From Ruminococcus bicirculans (ex Wegman et al. 2014) (lineage in GTDB: Bacteria > Bacillota > Clostridia > Oscillospirales > Ruminococcaceae), in contig NZ_HF545616.1 of NCBI RefSeq assembly GCF_000723465.1, forward strand, positions 372,001 to 436,000: a stretch of DNA of 64,000 nt, read 5' to 3'. The translations under genes and the position numbers were made by a program. Positions 26,572-35,699 of the stretch are shown here, piece by piece; the first letter of the stretch is position 1; every line of letters starts with the position of its first letter. The notes under the pieces are model-generated. The model had not been told where the DNA came from and searched no databases. It was given only the letters and a program-made list of their open reading frames with translations.

Positions 26572-28062
26572 CTACTTTATTATTGTTATTGTTCCGTTGT
26601 TTATTTCTGCGTTTCTTTTAGAAGTAATGGTATACGGAATATCCGTCACATCATTAAATAACAATATTATTGAAGGAAACGCAACAGAAGTATTGTGTTT
26701 GATATAATCAAAATGTATTTTTACTACATAGCATTTGTCAGTAGTATAAGTTTCAAATCCCCAAACATCTGATAAATAATCCGTAAAATCACCGGAATTA
26801 TCATATGATGATCCAAATATACCTTGAATTGGTTTAACTGGTACTGAAACTTGTTTAGGAAGTTTAACTGAGTCTGCATAATCCAAAAATTCAGCCGTAG
26901 AAGGAATATGGAATATTTCATCTAAATCTCTATCATTCATTAGATAATTCTTATCATCTACACTCAACTCGGGAAATGTATCAACGGTAACAAGAGAGCC
27001 TTTGGGGAAATATAATGAAACTTCTACATCTTCATCATAGTCTGTTCCAGCATTTGTTAGAATTAGCCCGAGAGATTTCATTCCAGTTAATGCCTTGTCA
27101 GCCGAAATCCATTTTAGAAAATCTTTTATGGTGTCATATAGCTTGTATATTAAATGATATTTTCTTTCTTCTTGGTCAGAACCACTAACAGAGGAATACA
27201 TTGGTAAGCCATCTAATGATTTATGTAGATTTCCAAGATCAAAGAAATTCTCATTTAATTCTATGTTGAGGTGTTTAGCAATTTCTGTGATGTATGTCTT
27301 AATATTATCACTAATCTCTGCTGGTGGCATAAAAGATAAAGTCCCAGTAAGCAAAGGATTTCCTGTAATTTTTGCTGTCTTAATTGAGTCGATTTCGGAA
27401 TAGTATTCTCTAAGTTTAGCAATATACCCATTTTCGTCATATTCGCTTTTAAGTTTGAAATCCCTTATTACCGCATTATCAGAGATATGATTCTCTCGAT
27501 CAAGCCCCTTTAACAATAGTGATGAATGTCTTTCATTATTTATTCTTTCAATAGTTTTTAAACTCAAAAAGTATTGTGACAAATGTGCAAAGAAATCTCG
27601 TTTAAAGTCATCAATCGAAGTGTATGTAGAATAAATACCCCTATCCTTATATTTGTCCTTAAATGCTTTAACCCGTTTGTATTCTTCTGAATCCATTTGT
27701 GACGGATTAAGTGGTTTGTCGCAAAAATACATAAAGACTTGTTTACCATCATGGAGCATTATCTCTATTTCTTCCTCGGTACCAGAACCATATTCATCTG
27801 TTGGCGTTCCGAACCTTGTCCACATGATGGCAATGGCTGCGTCACAATCATTTACAAATTGTTCATTAAGAAGTGCTTGTGGTTTACCACCAGATTGAGG
27901 ATATGAGTTTTTACTCCAATGCTTAGTTCTAATTGAGATTCCAAGTGAATCTGCAAAAGTTGCATTGAATTGATCAACGACTTCTTTAATGCAATTAACC
28001 TCATCTTTAATATCACCAGGACAGGAGATTAAAAGATCATATTGAATTACACTTTTGGGCAT
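26572..28062 (-). CDS. DUF4062 (TIR-like fold) protein, partner of the RM fusion enzyme
   Basis: 496 residues. The first about 130 (YDLLISCPGDIKDEVNCIKE, then DAAIAIMWTRFGTPTDEYGS and KQVFMYFCDK) resemble DUF4062, a domain with flavodoxin/TIR-like fold often found at the head of STAND immune proteins. A helical linker with SLKTIERINNERHS follows. The C-terminal half is beta-rich and unrecognised. The start codon is 8 bp after the stop of the restriction-modification gene 28071-30593, so the pair is one operon. It may be an effector or sensor that acts when modification or restriction fails; that is inference. Confidence 0.72.
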   Translation of the reverse strand: MPKSVIQYDLLISCPGDIKDEVNCIKEVVDQFNATFADSLGISIRTKHWSKNSYPQSGGKPQALLNEQFVNDCDAAIAIMWTRFGTPTDEYGSGTEEEIEIMLHDGKQVFMYFCDKPLNPSQMDSEEYKRVKAFKDKYKDRGIYSTYTSIDDFKRDFFAHLSQYFLSLKTIERINNERHSSLLLKGLDRENHISDNAVIRDFKLKSEYDENGYIAKLREYYSEIDSIKTAKITGNPLLTGTLSFMPPAEISDNIKTYITEIAKHLNIELNENFFDLGNLHKSLDGLPMYSSVSGSDQEERKYHLIYKLYDTIKDFLKWISADKALTGMKSLGLILTNAGTDYDEDVEVSLYFPKGSLVTVDTFPELSVDDKNYLMNDRDLDEIFHIPSTAEFLDYADSVKLPKQVSVPVKPIQGIFGSSYDNSGDFTDYLSDVWGFETYTTDKCYVVKIHFDYIKHNTSVAFPSIILLFNDVTDIPYTITSKRNAEINNGTITIIK

Positions 28063-28070
28063 AATACCTC

Positions 28071-30593
28071 CTATTCTTCAAATGCACTTACACTGGCTAT
28101 ATAGGTGAACTTATCATTACCTGTTGATAAAACAAATTCCTTTTTGGCAGTCGCTATACTTGTGAAGTAGTTTCTAAATGGAGCAGATACCGTTTCTGCC
28201 CATTCCTTAGAAATCGGTTGAGGAATAAGAATTTCTTTGTATCTTTGACCAACATCTTCTCTGTTAGTTTGCATTAGTGTAACTCTCTGCCATTGTTTAC
28301 GGGTTTCGGTTAATGATAATGCCCATAATAAATAGAATGGAGAATAGCCAAGGTCATTTTCATGTACTCTGATTACAAACACTTCCTTGGTAAGTACAAT
28401 CTGTTCCTCTCCAGGTAATAGAATAGCAAATTCACCTATATTACTGCTTGCACGGCTTGGAGATATAAGATCCCAAGCACATAAATTACTTTTTCCGTTA
28501 TCTGTTTTCCAAAATCTCTTCGCCAATTCTATTGAGACGAGATTTGTAGGATTTACATTTATTCTCATATTTCTAATGTCAGATACTTTCACATAGGGAA
28601 TATTTCCATTCCTCATATCATTACTTGGGCTTCCATGTCCACCTGATACAGTTATAATACCTTTATTAATCAGTTCTTCAATTGAGATTTGCTCGAATTT
28701 ATGAGTGAGTTTTAATTCGTCAAATGGGCGCTGTAATGAGTAGTCATAATATTGAGGAACAAGAACATCAGCTTTATATGTATCTGCAAGTGGAACGGTG
28801 AACATCTCATCATTCTGCCCATTTTGATACTTAATTGCTAATCTTAACAATTCGTTATCGATTATTTTGGTTCTTTCTCCTGCACTATTAACGATAAACC
28901 TATCACTTCCGTTCTTATATATTCCACAAGTCTGAGGATTGAGGAATGTAACTAAATCTGATTCCAGGTTTACATTAGTTTTCTTTTTGTCGATTTTTTC
29001 AAAGATATAGAGATTAGTTTTTGCTCTACAAAAGCCTTGAAAAGCATCCATCGGTACATTGGCAACACAGATGGGTTTTAATCGATCTTTTACCCAATCA
29101 CGTACAAATTTGTATGAAGGAGAGAAAAAATATGTTTCTGGAAGAACGATACATAACCTTCCTTTATCCTTTAATAAATCATAGCATCGATTAAACATTG
29201 CAAGTCCTAATTCAATATCTTTACCTGTATCAACATATTCTGTGATGCTTAATCCTGATTTCTTTGCGTCCTTATATTTAATCTTTAATGGCGCTCCAAA
29301 GGGAGGATTTGTAAACACCTTTGTAAATCTTCCGTTTTTAAAGGAATTTGTTAGTAAATGAGGATATTTACTTTCCCATGTATGAGTTAGAACACTATCA
29401 CCTCTAACACAATGAGCAGAACCGTCGCCTAAAATCTGCATAATAGCTTTTGTCAGTTTAATGCCAATAGCGTCCTTGTCAATACCATGGAGATGAAGTT
29501 GAGCCCAACGAGAGATTTCTCTTTCTTGATTTGGATATAATTCTTTAAGTTCAATAAGAGCTTGAATAAGGAATCCACCAGTGCCACAAGCAGGGTCAAT
29601 AATAATGTCATTGAGATTCAAGTCCATCAATTTCATTGCAGCTTGAATTACCTGTTTTGGCGTGAAATACTGACCCTCTTCTTGCTTTAATGCCGCACTT
29701 CTTAACACCTGAAAAGCAATAGATACCGTATCTGCTCCAATGTCAATAAAGTTGAATTTTGATATTTTTTCAACTATATCATGAATTGTAGCATTATCAA
29801 AACGGATTTCCTGATCAGATTGTGTTATGAATATATCCGGATAAATATCGGTGAAAGTACTGAATTTTTCCTTAATGTAATCGCCCGTACCACTTTCAGT
29901 AGCAAAAACTCGAAAATACACTTCGTTTTTTGGATCAATTTTACCCTGTTTATCACTATCAAGTTTTAAAAGTATTATATTACATAATTGATCGAGTTGT
30001 TCTTCTCTACGAGTAACGTTTCCATCTTGCGCAACAACTTTGTCTAATAATTTGGAGAATGTTTTGTATAACGTATCTTTTGTCGGTATTACTAAATCGT
30101 TAAAAGTAAGATTAACTGACGTTGGACTAATTGGAGCACCTATTAAGGGAATGTCTTTAACCGTTTTCTTTTTTGGGAAGCTCAATCCTTTAGCATCTTT
30201 ATAAACAAATAATGTATCTGAAGAAATATCAGGATTATTCGCCCATATTCCAAGTTTAACATGAGGTTCTAAGGATAAATATGTTTCAAGTTGTTGTAAT
30301 CCAACATCAATATTCGGCTGCTTGCATTCTATTAAAAATAGAAGATGACGATAATCTCCGCAAGTTTCTGGACTCTCAAATACCGCTATGTCAACTGGAA
30401 AATAATCAAATGAAGTCCCTTTTTCTCTTTTGGATGCTTCAGAAGGAGTTTTAGGAACTTTCCATTCATTTTTTCCGTAAACAATCTGCTCTATTTTCCA
30501 ACCATTGGATACAAGACGTTCTACTAATGGACCAACAACTAATTCTTGCTCAGGACCGTCTTTAAGTTTTTCACGAATATAATCAGCTACCAT
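28071..30593 (-). CDS. Single-chain restriction-modification enzyme (nuclease-methylase-specificity fusion)
   Basis: 840 residues. An HSDR_N-like nuclease is at the front, with D68 in FPVDIAVF and E89/K91 in LFLIECK, a PD-(D/E)xK site. An N6-adenine methylase core follows (YFTPKQVI, motif I DPACGTGGF near residue 330, NPPF near 427). The last about 200 residues read like an HsdS target-recognition domain (VSGGHGSPSNDMRNGNIPYV, LISPSRASS, LLPGEEQIVL). There is no translocase, so this fits type IIG or related fused enzymes. Catalytic residues look intact. It is followed at 8 bp by the DUF4062 gene. Confidence 0.83.
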   Translation of the reverse strand: MVADYIREKLKDGPEQELVVGPLVERLVSNGWKIEQIVYGKNEWKVPKTPSEASKREKGTSFDYFPVDIAVFESPETCGDYRHLLFLIECKQPNIDVGLQQLETYLSLEPHVKLGIWANNPDISSDTLFVYKDAKGLSFPKKKTVKDIPLIGAPISPTSVNLTFNDLVIPTKDTLYKTFSKLLDKVVAQDGNVTRREEQLDQLCNIILLKLDSDKQGKIDPKNEVYFRVFATESGTGDYIKEKFSTFTDIYPDIFITQSDQEIRFDNATIHDIVEKISKFNFIDIGADTVSIAFQVLRSAALKQEEGQYFTPKQVIQAAMKLMDLNLNDIIIDPACGTGGFLIQALIELKELYPNQEREISRWAQLHLHGIDKDAIGIKLTKAIMQILGDGSAHCVRGDSVLTHTWESKYPHLLTNSFKNGRFTKVFTNPPFGAPLKIKYKDAKKSGLSITEYVDTGKDIELGLAMFNRCYDLLKDKGRLCIVLPETYFFSPSYKFVRDWVKDRLKPICVANVPMDAFQGFCRAKTNLYIFEKIDKKKTNVNLESDLVTFLNPQTCGIYKNGSDRFIVNSAGERTKIIDNELLRLAIKYQNGQNDEMFTVPLADTYKADVLVPQYYDYSLQRPFDELKLTHKFEQISIEELINKGIITVSGGHGSPSNDMRNGNIPYVKVSDIRNMRINVNPTNLVSIELAKRFWKTDNGKSNLCAWDLISPSRASSNIGEFAILLPGEEQIVLTKEVFVIRVHENDLGYSPFYLLWALSLTETRKQWQRVTLMQTNREDVGQRYKEILIPQPISKEWAETVSAPFRNYFTSIATAKKEFVLSTGNDKFTYIASVSAFEE

Positions 30594-30791
30594 TCTATAT
30601 CCTTCCTAATACACAAATAATAAAAGAGTTTTAATATATTATTGTACCATTTTTCAGGCGTAATGTCAAGATTTCGAGAACTGTTTTAATGATCTTATCG
30701 GTCTTAGTCATTCAACTTCGACTCCACCGGAATCAAAGTTCCTCTCAAAAAGAAAAGAGCCAAATAGGAAATGCTTCTCAGCTCCATATCC

Positions 30792-31499
30792 TTATTCAAT
30801 CCCCGTAAACATAATCTGATAACTCAGCCCCGTAAACTCCCTGAGAAAATCCATATCCGAGAAGTTCAGCCCGTAGTTATGCGTTTTACCGCTGTCCTTG
30901 CCCGTGTAAAGATACGCCATCTTCTCCTGATCGAGATGCTCGGTGCGGAGTGCTTCACGGTCAAAACCTTTTTCTTTCAGGTGATACAGCACGATGCGTG
31001 AAAGTTGCACCTGCACGATGCGATAGCTCTCGGTGTCGGCACAGTGATCGAGAATGCCCAGAATATCGAATATCGTTTCGGTGTCCTTCAAATGCTCGGT
31101 GTCATACTCAGCTTCGGGGACGTACTCAATATACTTATCATTATTCAGAAACTGCACCGTACAATTCACATAGGGAATGATCTTGAGCTGCATTTCCAGG
31201 CTGATCTCGCTTCCACGACGAAGGCTAACCCACCTCTGTGAAAGGGAGCTTACCGACTTGAACACACTTCTCTTCTTATTTGCCTGCGGAATGATCGGCG
31301 TATCGTCCTCGTTAATGAGATAATCTATCGGAACATCGAAGTATTCGGCTATTCTTGTTATCATATCGAGGTTAGGCATACCGTCATTCACCCATTTGGT
31401 GACGGTCGCAGCCGAAATGCCCAGCTCGGTGGCTAATGTTCTCGGCTTGATTCCTCGCTCATCACATAATTCATTGTATTTTCTCCAAAAGACAGTCAT
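30792..31499 (-). CDS. XRE-type helix-turn-helix regulator
   Basis: 235 residues from ATG 31499, chosen because GGAGGG lies 7 bp upstream; an in-frame ATG at 31523 lacks a site. The N-terminal XRE domain (about 1-65) shows IKPRTLATELGISAATVTKW and IAEYFDVPIDYLI. The rest is a helical domain of unknown type, perhaps for ligand or partner binding. It is divergent from the DUF3987 gene (31697) and likely controls element genes through the 200-bp space between them. Confidence 0.8.
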   Translation of the reverse strand: MTVFWRKYNELCDERGIKPRTLATELGISAATVTKWVNDGMPNLDMITRIAEYFDVPIDYLINEDDTPIIPQANKKRSVFKSVSSLSQRWVSLRRGSEISLEMQLKIIPYVNCTVQFLNNDKYIEYVPEAEYDTEHLKDTETIFDILGILDHCADTESYRIVQVQLSRIVLYHLKEKGFDREALRTEHLDQEKMAYLYTGKDSGKTHNYGLNFSDMDFLREFTGLSYQIMFTGIE

Positions 31500-31696
31500 T
31501 TTGTGTCCCTCCAATTTGTGCAAAAGGCAGAACTTACTCGGTTCTGATTATTTTTGCTTGACGAATGCTACTTGAATAGCATATAATACACTTTAGAAAT
31601 TGGAACGTGTTATTTCTTTTCTTATTATAGCATAGAAAACGCAATCTGTCAATAGAAATACAAGAAAAATTACAAAAGTAGAGGAAAACAAAACTT

Positions 31697-33142
31697 ATGA
31701 ATGAAATCAAATGGGTAGAACCCCGTCCGCTTCGGCAGAGTGCGAACGCTATCCCTTTTCCGCTCGATGCGTTGCCGAGCGTCTTGCGAAACATGGCACA
31801 GTCGATCTCGGTCACGACTTCCACCGATGTGGGAATGGCAGGGACAGCGATGCTCTCAGCCGTGGGCTACTGCTTCACAGGTCTGTACCGACTTGCGGGC
31901 AAGGCAGACCACACCGAACCGCCTGTGCTGTATTCTATCATCATAGCACAGCCTTCTGAAAGAAAAAGCCCTGTTATGCACTTTATCAAAGCTCCGTTCG
32001 ACACCTTTGAGAGCAAGTACAACAAAGACCACCGTGAGGAAATGTACAAGGCACAGCAGGACGTTAAGGCGCTGGAAGCCCGTGTGAAGTCTATGGAGAA
32101 AGAGGACGAGCCTGACACCGCAGCCATAGCAAAGCTCCGTGTCCAGGCAGATAATATCAGAAACACCGCTCCTATTCGTATCGCTGTTGACGATATAACG
32201 CCCGAATCCCTTGTGATAGAGCTGAGCGAGAATGATTCTCTGTTGATGATCTCTGACGAAGCCGGAATGCTTTCCAACTTCAACGGCAAGTACAATGGCG
32301 GTATTCCAAATCTCGACTTGCTCCTTAAAGCGTGGAACGGTGAGAAGTACATCTGCAACAGAGTTATCCGAGGACGAACGGAAATTCCCCGTCCTTATCT
32401 TTCTGTCGCTCTCGCAGGTCAGCCGTATATATGGGACAACATGATGAATGATACCGCTTTCAGGTCAAGCGGACTGATCGCACGTTTCGTTCCCTGCTTC
32501 GCCAAGAGCGATGTGGGAAATCGTAGATATGATACCGCACCTATATCAAAAGAAGTCAGGGAGCAATATCATGATTTCATTCATCAGCTCCTGAAAGGAA
32601 AAAAGGATCACAATGGAGAGGAAATGATACTGCACCTGTCCCGCCACGCTTCCGAGGAGTATATCGAATACTGCAACAACTATATCGAAAAAGAGATCAA
32701 GGAATCCATGTGCTGCTGTCAGGACTGGGGCGGAAAGTTTCATGGTCTGATACTTCGGATAGCCTGTATTCTTCATTGTGCCGACTGCTGTTCCAGGGGT
32801 ATCGAGCCTTCCGAGGAAAGTGTAAATCATGACACACTGCTGAGGGCTTTTAATATAGCTCACTACTATCGCTATCAGGCGATATATGGTTTCAGCGTGA
32901 ACGCTCCCGACGGGAACATTGTAAAGGCTGAGAAGATCATTCAGATTTTCAAGACAAAGAATATTAAACATGGCTTGAAGTCAGACCTCTACCACGCGTG
33001 CCGATGCAATCTTTTTCCTACTGCAAAGGACTTCTATTCGGCACTCGATACGCTTGCCGAGTACGGATATATCGCCTACGAAAATGTGACCGCCGCCAAC
33101 AACAAAAAGGCTCAGATGGTTCATGTGAATCCCCATATCTGA
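31697..33142 (+). CDS. DUF3987-domain protein (YfjI-like, replication-associated)
   Basis: 481 residues after GAGGAAA. It matches the DUF3987 layout: VGMAGTAMLSAVG near the start, IAQPSERKSPVMHFI in the position of a modified P-loop, a coiled region (about 110-150, KALEARVKSMEKEDE), then DEAGMLSNFNGKYNGG and LAGQPYIWDNMM. These proteins occur on integrative elements and prophages and are presumed helicase/primase partners. It starts the rightward mobilization gene block of element B. Confidence 0.72.
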   Translation: MNEIKWVEPRPLRQSANAIPFPLDALPSVLRNMAQSISVTTSTDVGMAGTAMLSAVGYCFTGLYRLAGKADHTEPPVLYSIIIAQPSERKSPVMHFIKAPFDTFESKYNKDHREEMYKAQQDVKALEARVKSMEKEDEPDTAAIAKLRVQADNIRNTAPIRIAVDDITPESLVIELSENDSLLMISDEAGMLSNFNGKYNGGIPNLDLLLKAWNGEKYICNRVIRGRTEIPRPYLSVALAGQPYIWDNMMNDTAFRSSGLIARFVPCFAKSDVGNRRYDTAPISKEVREQYHDFIHQLLKGKKDHNGEEMILHLSRHASEEYIEYCNNYIEKEIKESMCCCQDWGGKFHGLILRIACILHCADCCSRGIEPSEESVNHDTLLRAFNIAHYYRYQAIYGFSVNAPDGNIVKAEKIIQIFKTKNIKHGLKSDLYHACRCNLFPTAKDFYSALDTLAEYGYIAYENVTAANNKKAQMVHVNPHI

Positions 33143-33279
33143 TTTTACCGGATTTTGTGTTTTTTGTGGTGGCTGACATTGAAACGACGGTATTACGGAG
33201 TTTGCAAAATACAGACTTGAATGTTGGTTGCTGTCGGTTGATGTTGGTTGAGCATTTTTGCGGAAAGGAGGTGACGTGT

Positions 33280-33462
33280 ATGCCCGATATGGAAAGGGTT
33301 GAAAAGCTGACTTCTATCCTTGAAGAAAGAAGCGGTCTGGATGTTCGTGAAGCGGTAGTTCGTTTCTACAACTATCTATCAATCGAGGAGACCAGAATTT
33401 ATGATAAGGAGACAGACTATCTGCTTGACACGCTCGGTGTTGAGATCGAGCTGCCGTTCTGA
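33280..33462 (+). CDS. Small conserved-looking hypothetical protein, 60 aa
   Basis: An excellent ribosome site (AAAGGAGGTGA, 6 bp before the ATG) introduces a 60-residue acidic helical protein (MERVEKLTSILEERSG, then YDKETDYLLDTLGVEIELPF). Frame quality and position, directly after the DUF3987 gene and before the candidate oriT, support a real gene. Family not recognised. Confidence 0.6.
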   Translation: MPDMERVEKLTSILEERSGLDVREAVVRFYNYLSIEETRIYDKETDYLLDTLGVEIELPF

Positions 33463-33469
33463 TTCAGGA

Positions 33470-33900
33470 TAGCGAACTTGGACATTTTTGTCCGAGTTAA
33501 AATTGAGGATAATCGCATAGACTTTAGCTCACTTTTGAGCGAAAGTTCATGAGTAGAATCATCATTTTTGAAATGCTGATTTTGAAAAAATGTAATGCGG
33601 ATTTCTGCATTACTGTGTCCACATTTTCGGCTGCTCTGTCAGCCGTCTTAGCCCCGCAGGACGGAGTATGTACTTGTGATGTGGGTATTTCCCCGTCACA
33701 AGTACTACGGAGTTACAAGCGGCGCTCTGCACCCTTGTAATCGCTGCTACGCAGCTTTTTCCCTGCGACTCTCTATTGTGTCGTTCAGGAAAAATCTGTC
33801 CGTCAGGACTGGCGTAGCACATAGCGAAGTCTTGTGCTTGCCTTCTCCGCCTCAGCGGTCAAGAAAGGAGTTGATGCCTATGTTTTTGTATTGGATTTCG
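33470..33900. other. Candidate oriT: cluster of hairpins upstream of the relaxase gene
   Basis: This gene-free stretch carries at least five strong inverted repeats. Examples are ACTTTAGCTCA/TGAGCGAAAGT near 33521-33547, GTAATGC/GCATTAC near 33591-33612, GTACTTGTGA/TCACAAGTAC (33670-33705), TTACAAG/CTTGTAA (33714-33741) and GCACA/TGTGC near 33819-33840. MobV-family oriT sites lie just upstream of their mob gene and contain such hairpins next to the nick. The exact nick site is not identifiable here. Confidence 0.5.
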
Positions 33901-33943
33901 TAGAGATAGAGAAGTAAATCCAATGAACAAGAAAGGCGAAATT

Positions 33944-35143
33944 ATGAAACAGAAAAGAATTTCATTCGGTCAGGGAAAGGGGTCTCTGACTCACAATAAC
34001 AGGGAGTTCGTGGCGGACAATGTTGATCCGCTCCGTACTCCGCAGAACATCACCTTCGTGCGTCAGCCGATAGGCGAAGCATACGATCAGCTTTTTGCTG
34101 AATCCACCTAGCGTTATAATGCCAAACAGAAGCGTAACGACCGCAAGGTTCAGGGAAGCTATTACGAGTATCTCTTTGGGGTAAAACCCTGCAACACTGT
34201 CCGCACTGCCGCCGACAAACGTAAGAGCTTTTATGAGGACGTTGTGCAGATTGGCAAGATGGAAGATTCGGGATACGGCACTGAGGACTTTCAGCTTGTG
34301 GCTGATTGCCTGAAAGAGTACATGGAAAGTTTCCAGGATCGCAACCCGAACTTCTATGTTTTTAATGCCGTCCTGCACATGGACGAGGCAACTCCACACC
34401 TGCACATTGACTACATTCCTGTTGGGCATTACAAGCGTGGGCAAGACACACAGAACGGTATCGCCCAGGCTCTGAAAGAAATGAGCTTCGGTGAAGGGAA
34501 GCAGGCTATTGCCCGTTGGCGAGCTGCCGAGGTCGAAGTGCTGAATAAGAACTGCCTTGAACACGGCATCAAGCCCCTCGCTCCCGAAAAGGCGAGAGGT
34601 ACGCTGGAAGTTGAGGAGTACAAGGAACAGCGTCGTCAGGCTGACGAACTGGCAGAGCAGAATGCTCAGGTCAAAGCGGAACTTGGCGAAAAGCGAGAAA
34701 TGCTTAAAGCTGTCAAGGAGAAAACTGCTAAACTTGCGGAGATCGACAGCATTGAAACGGGAAAGACCGTGTTCGGCGGTAAGGTTACAGTATCGCAGGA
34801 GGACTGGCAGAACATCACCGACCTTGCAAAAAAAGAAGTTGCATCGCAGAAACAGACTAAGAAGCTCCGTAAGGAACGTGATGAAGCTGTTAGGGAGCGT
34901 GATGAACTGAAAGCAAAGTTGTCTGCTGTTTCTTCGGAGCTTGCTACCTACAAGAAAGCCGAGGAACAAAAGGGACTTTTCACCCGTGAGAAGCTGAAAA
35001 AGGAAGCCAAGCGTATCAGCCGTGAGGACGAGCTTTCCCGTGAACTGAGGAAGGCTAAGGCTTTTATTTCTGCCTGTGGGCTGAGTTCCGATTTTCAGCA
35101 GTACAAGTACAACAGCACTACAAGAAAAAACGTGCTGGAATAA
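33944..35143 (+). pseudogene. MobV/Pre-type relaxase with internal amber codon
   Basis: The start is ATG 33944 (KQKRISFGQGKGSLTHNN), after AAAGGCG. The frame is interrupted by TAG at 34109-34111 (codon 56) and then continues (YNAKQKRNDRKVQGSYYEYL) to 35143. The HUH-like metal site HMDEATPHLHIDYIPV is typical of MobV plasmid-mobilization relaxases. A long coiled coil follows (about residues 220-345). Full length would be 399 residues, normal for the family. The amber most simply replaces CAG and separates the N-terminal motif from the metal site, so the product is probably inactive unless suppressed or miscalled. Confidence 0.82.
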
Positions 35144-35193
35144 ACATACAAACAAGATAGAAAGCAGGGGAAGTACCTGCTATGGAGGTCACT

Positions 35194-35487
35194 ATGACAA
35201 CAAACAGAAAGAACGAGCTTATCGCTCAGCTCGTAAATATCCTGAGCGAACTTATCGAAGCCAATGATCCCGAACAGGTATCCAAGGTCAAGTCTGATGC
35301 CGTGGAGATGCTGACCGTAAAGGAATGCACCGAAGCAGTCAAGGGGTTGTCCGAACATACCGTCCGTAAGCTGATCAAGCAGGGTAAGCTGCCGTATCTG
35401 AGGACAGGTGACGGCGTGAACGGCAAGATGCTTATCAACAAGGCAGACTTGCTTGCGTATTTCAACGGACAGACAACCAACAAGTAA
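35194..35487 (+). CDS. Excisionase-family DNA-binding protein
   Basis: 97 residues from ATG 35194, spaced 6 bp from GGAGGT; the upstream ATG 35182 overlaps that site. An N-terminal helix (ELIAQLVNILSELIEAN) precedes an HTH_17-like domain (LTVKECTEAVKGLSEHTVRK, KQGKLPYLRTGDG, MLINKADLLAYF). It sits beside integrase B as the excisionase gene does beside integrase A. Confidence 0.8.
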   Translation: MTTNRKNELIAQLVNILSELIEANDPEQVSKVKSDAVEMLTVKECTEAVKGLSEHTVRKLIKQGKLPYLRTGDGVNGKMLINKADLLAYFNGQTTNK

Positions 35488-35567
35488 GTCTGTATGCTGA
35501 GAACGGCGATTTTACGCTGTTTGAACGTCAACAGACAGAAAAACCACAAACACCACAGAACAAAGGA

Positions 35568-35677
35568 CATAGATTTGGGCATACTCCCGAAAAGACAAAA
35601 AGATACATTAAGTTACTTGACATACAGCCGAATGCGCGCTATGATTAGAGTAACAGGAGTATGCCATAAAATCTATG
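35568..35677 (+). promoter_or_regulatory. Promoter enclosed in an inverted repeat, upstream of integrase B
   Basis: GGCATACTCC (35578-35587) and GGAGTATGCC (35656-35665) are perfect inverted copies, extended outward by ACATAGATTT/AAATCTATGT with a 2-base offset. The 68 bp between hold TTGACA (35617-35622), a 17-bp spacer and TATGAT (35640-35645), directed at integrase B. The plan is that of element A (21141-21202) with unrelated arm sequence. Confidence 0.65.
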
Positions 35678-35699
35678 TTGACAGAAAGGGAATCAACTT

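Noticed and set aside
12188-34111. Recoding of TAA or TAG as sense codons to explain hsdM, DUF6809 and mobV
   Set aside because: All three stop codons end ordinary genes throughout the window, including neighbours, and no suppressor tRNA or selenocysteine-type element is visible.
33962-35155. A 397-codon open frame on the minus strand covering the relaxase gene
   Set aside because: It is antisense to a clear MobV protein, has no ribosome site and its translation shows no domain; codon bias of the sense gene keeps it open.
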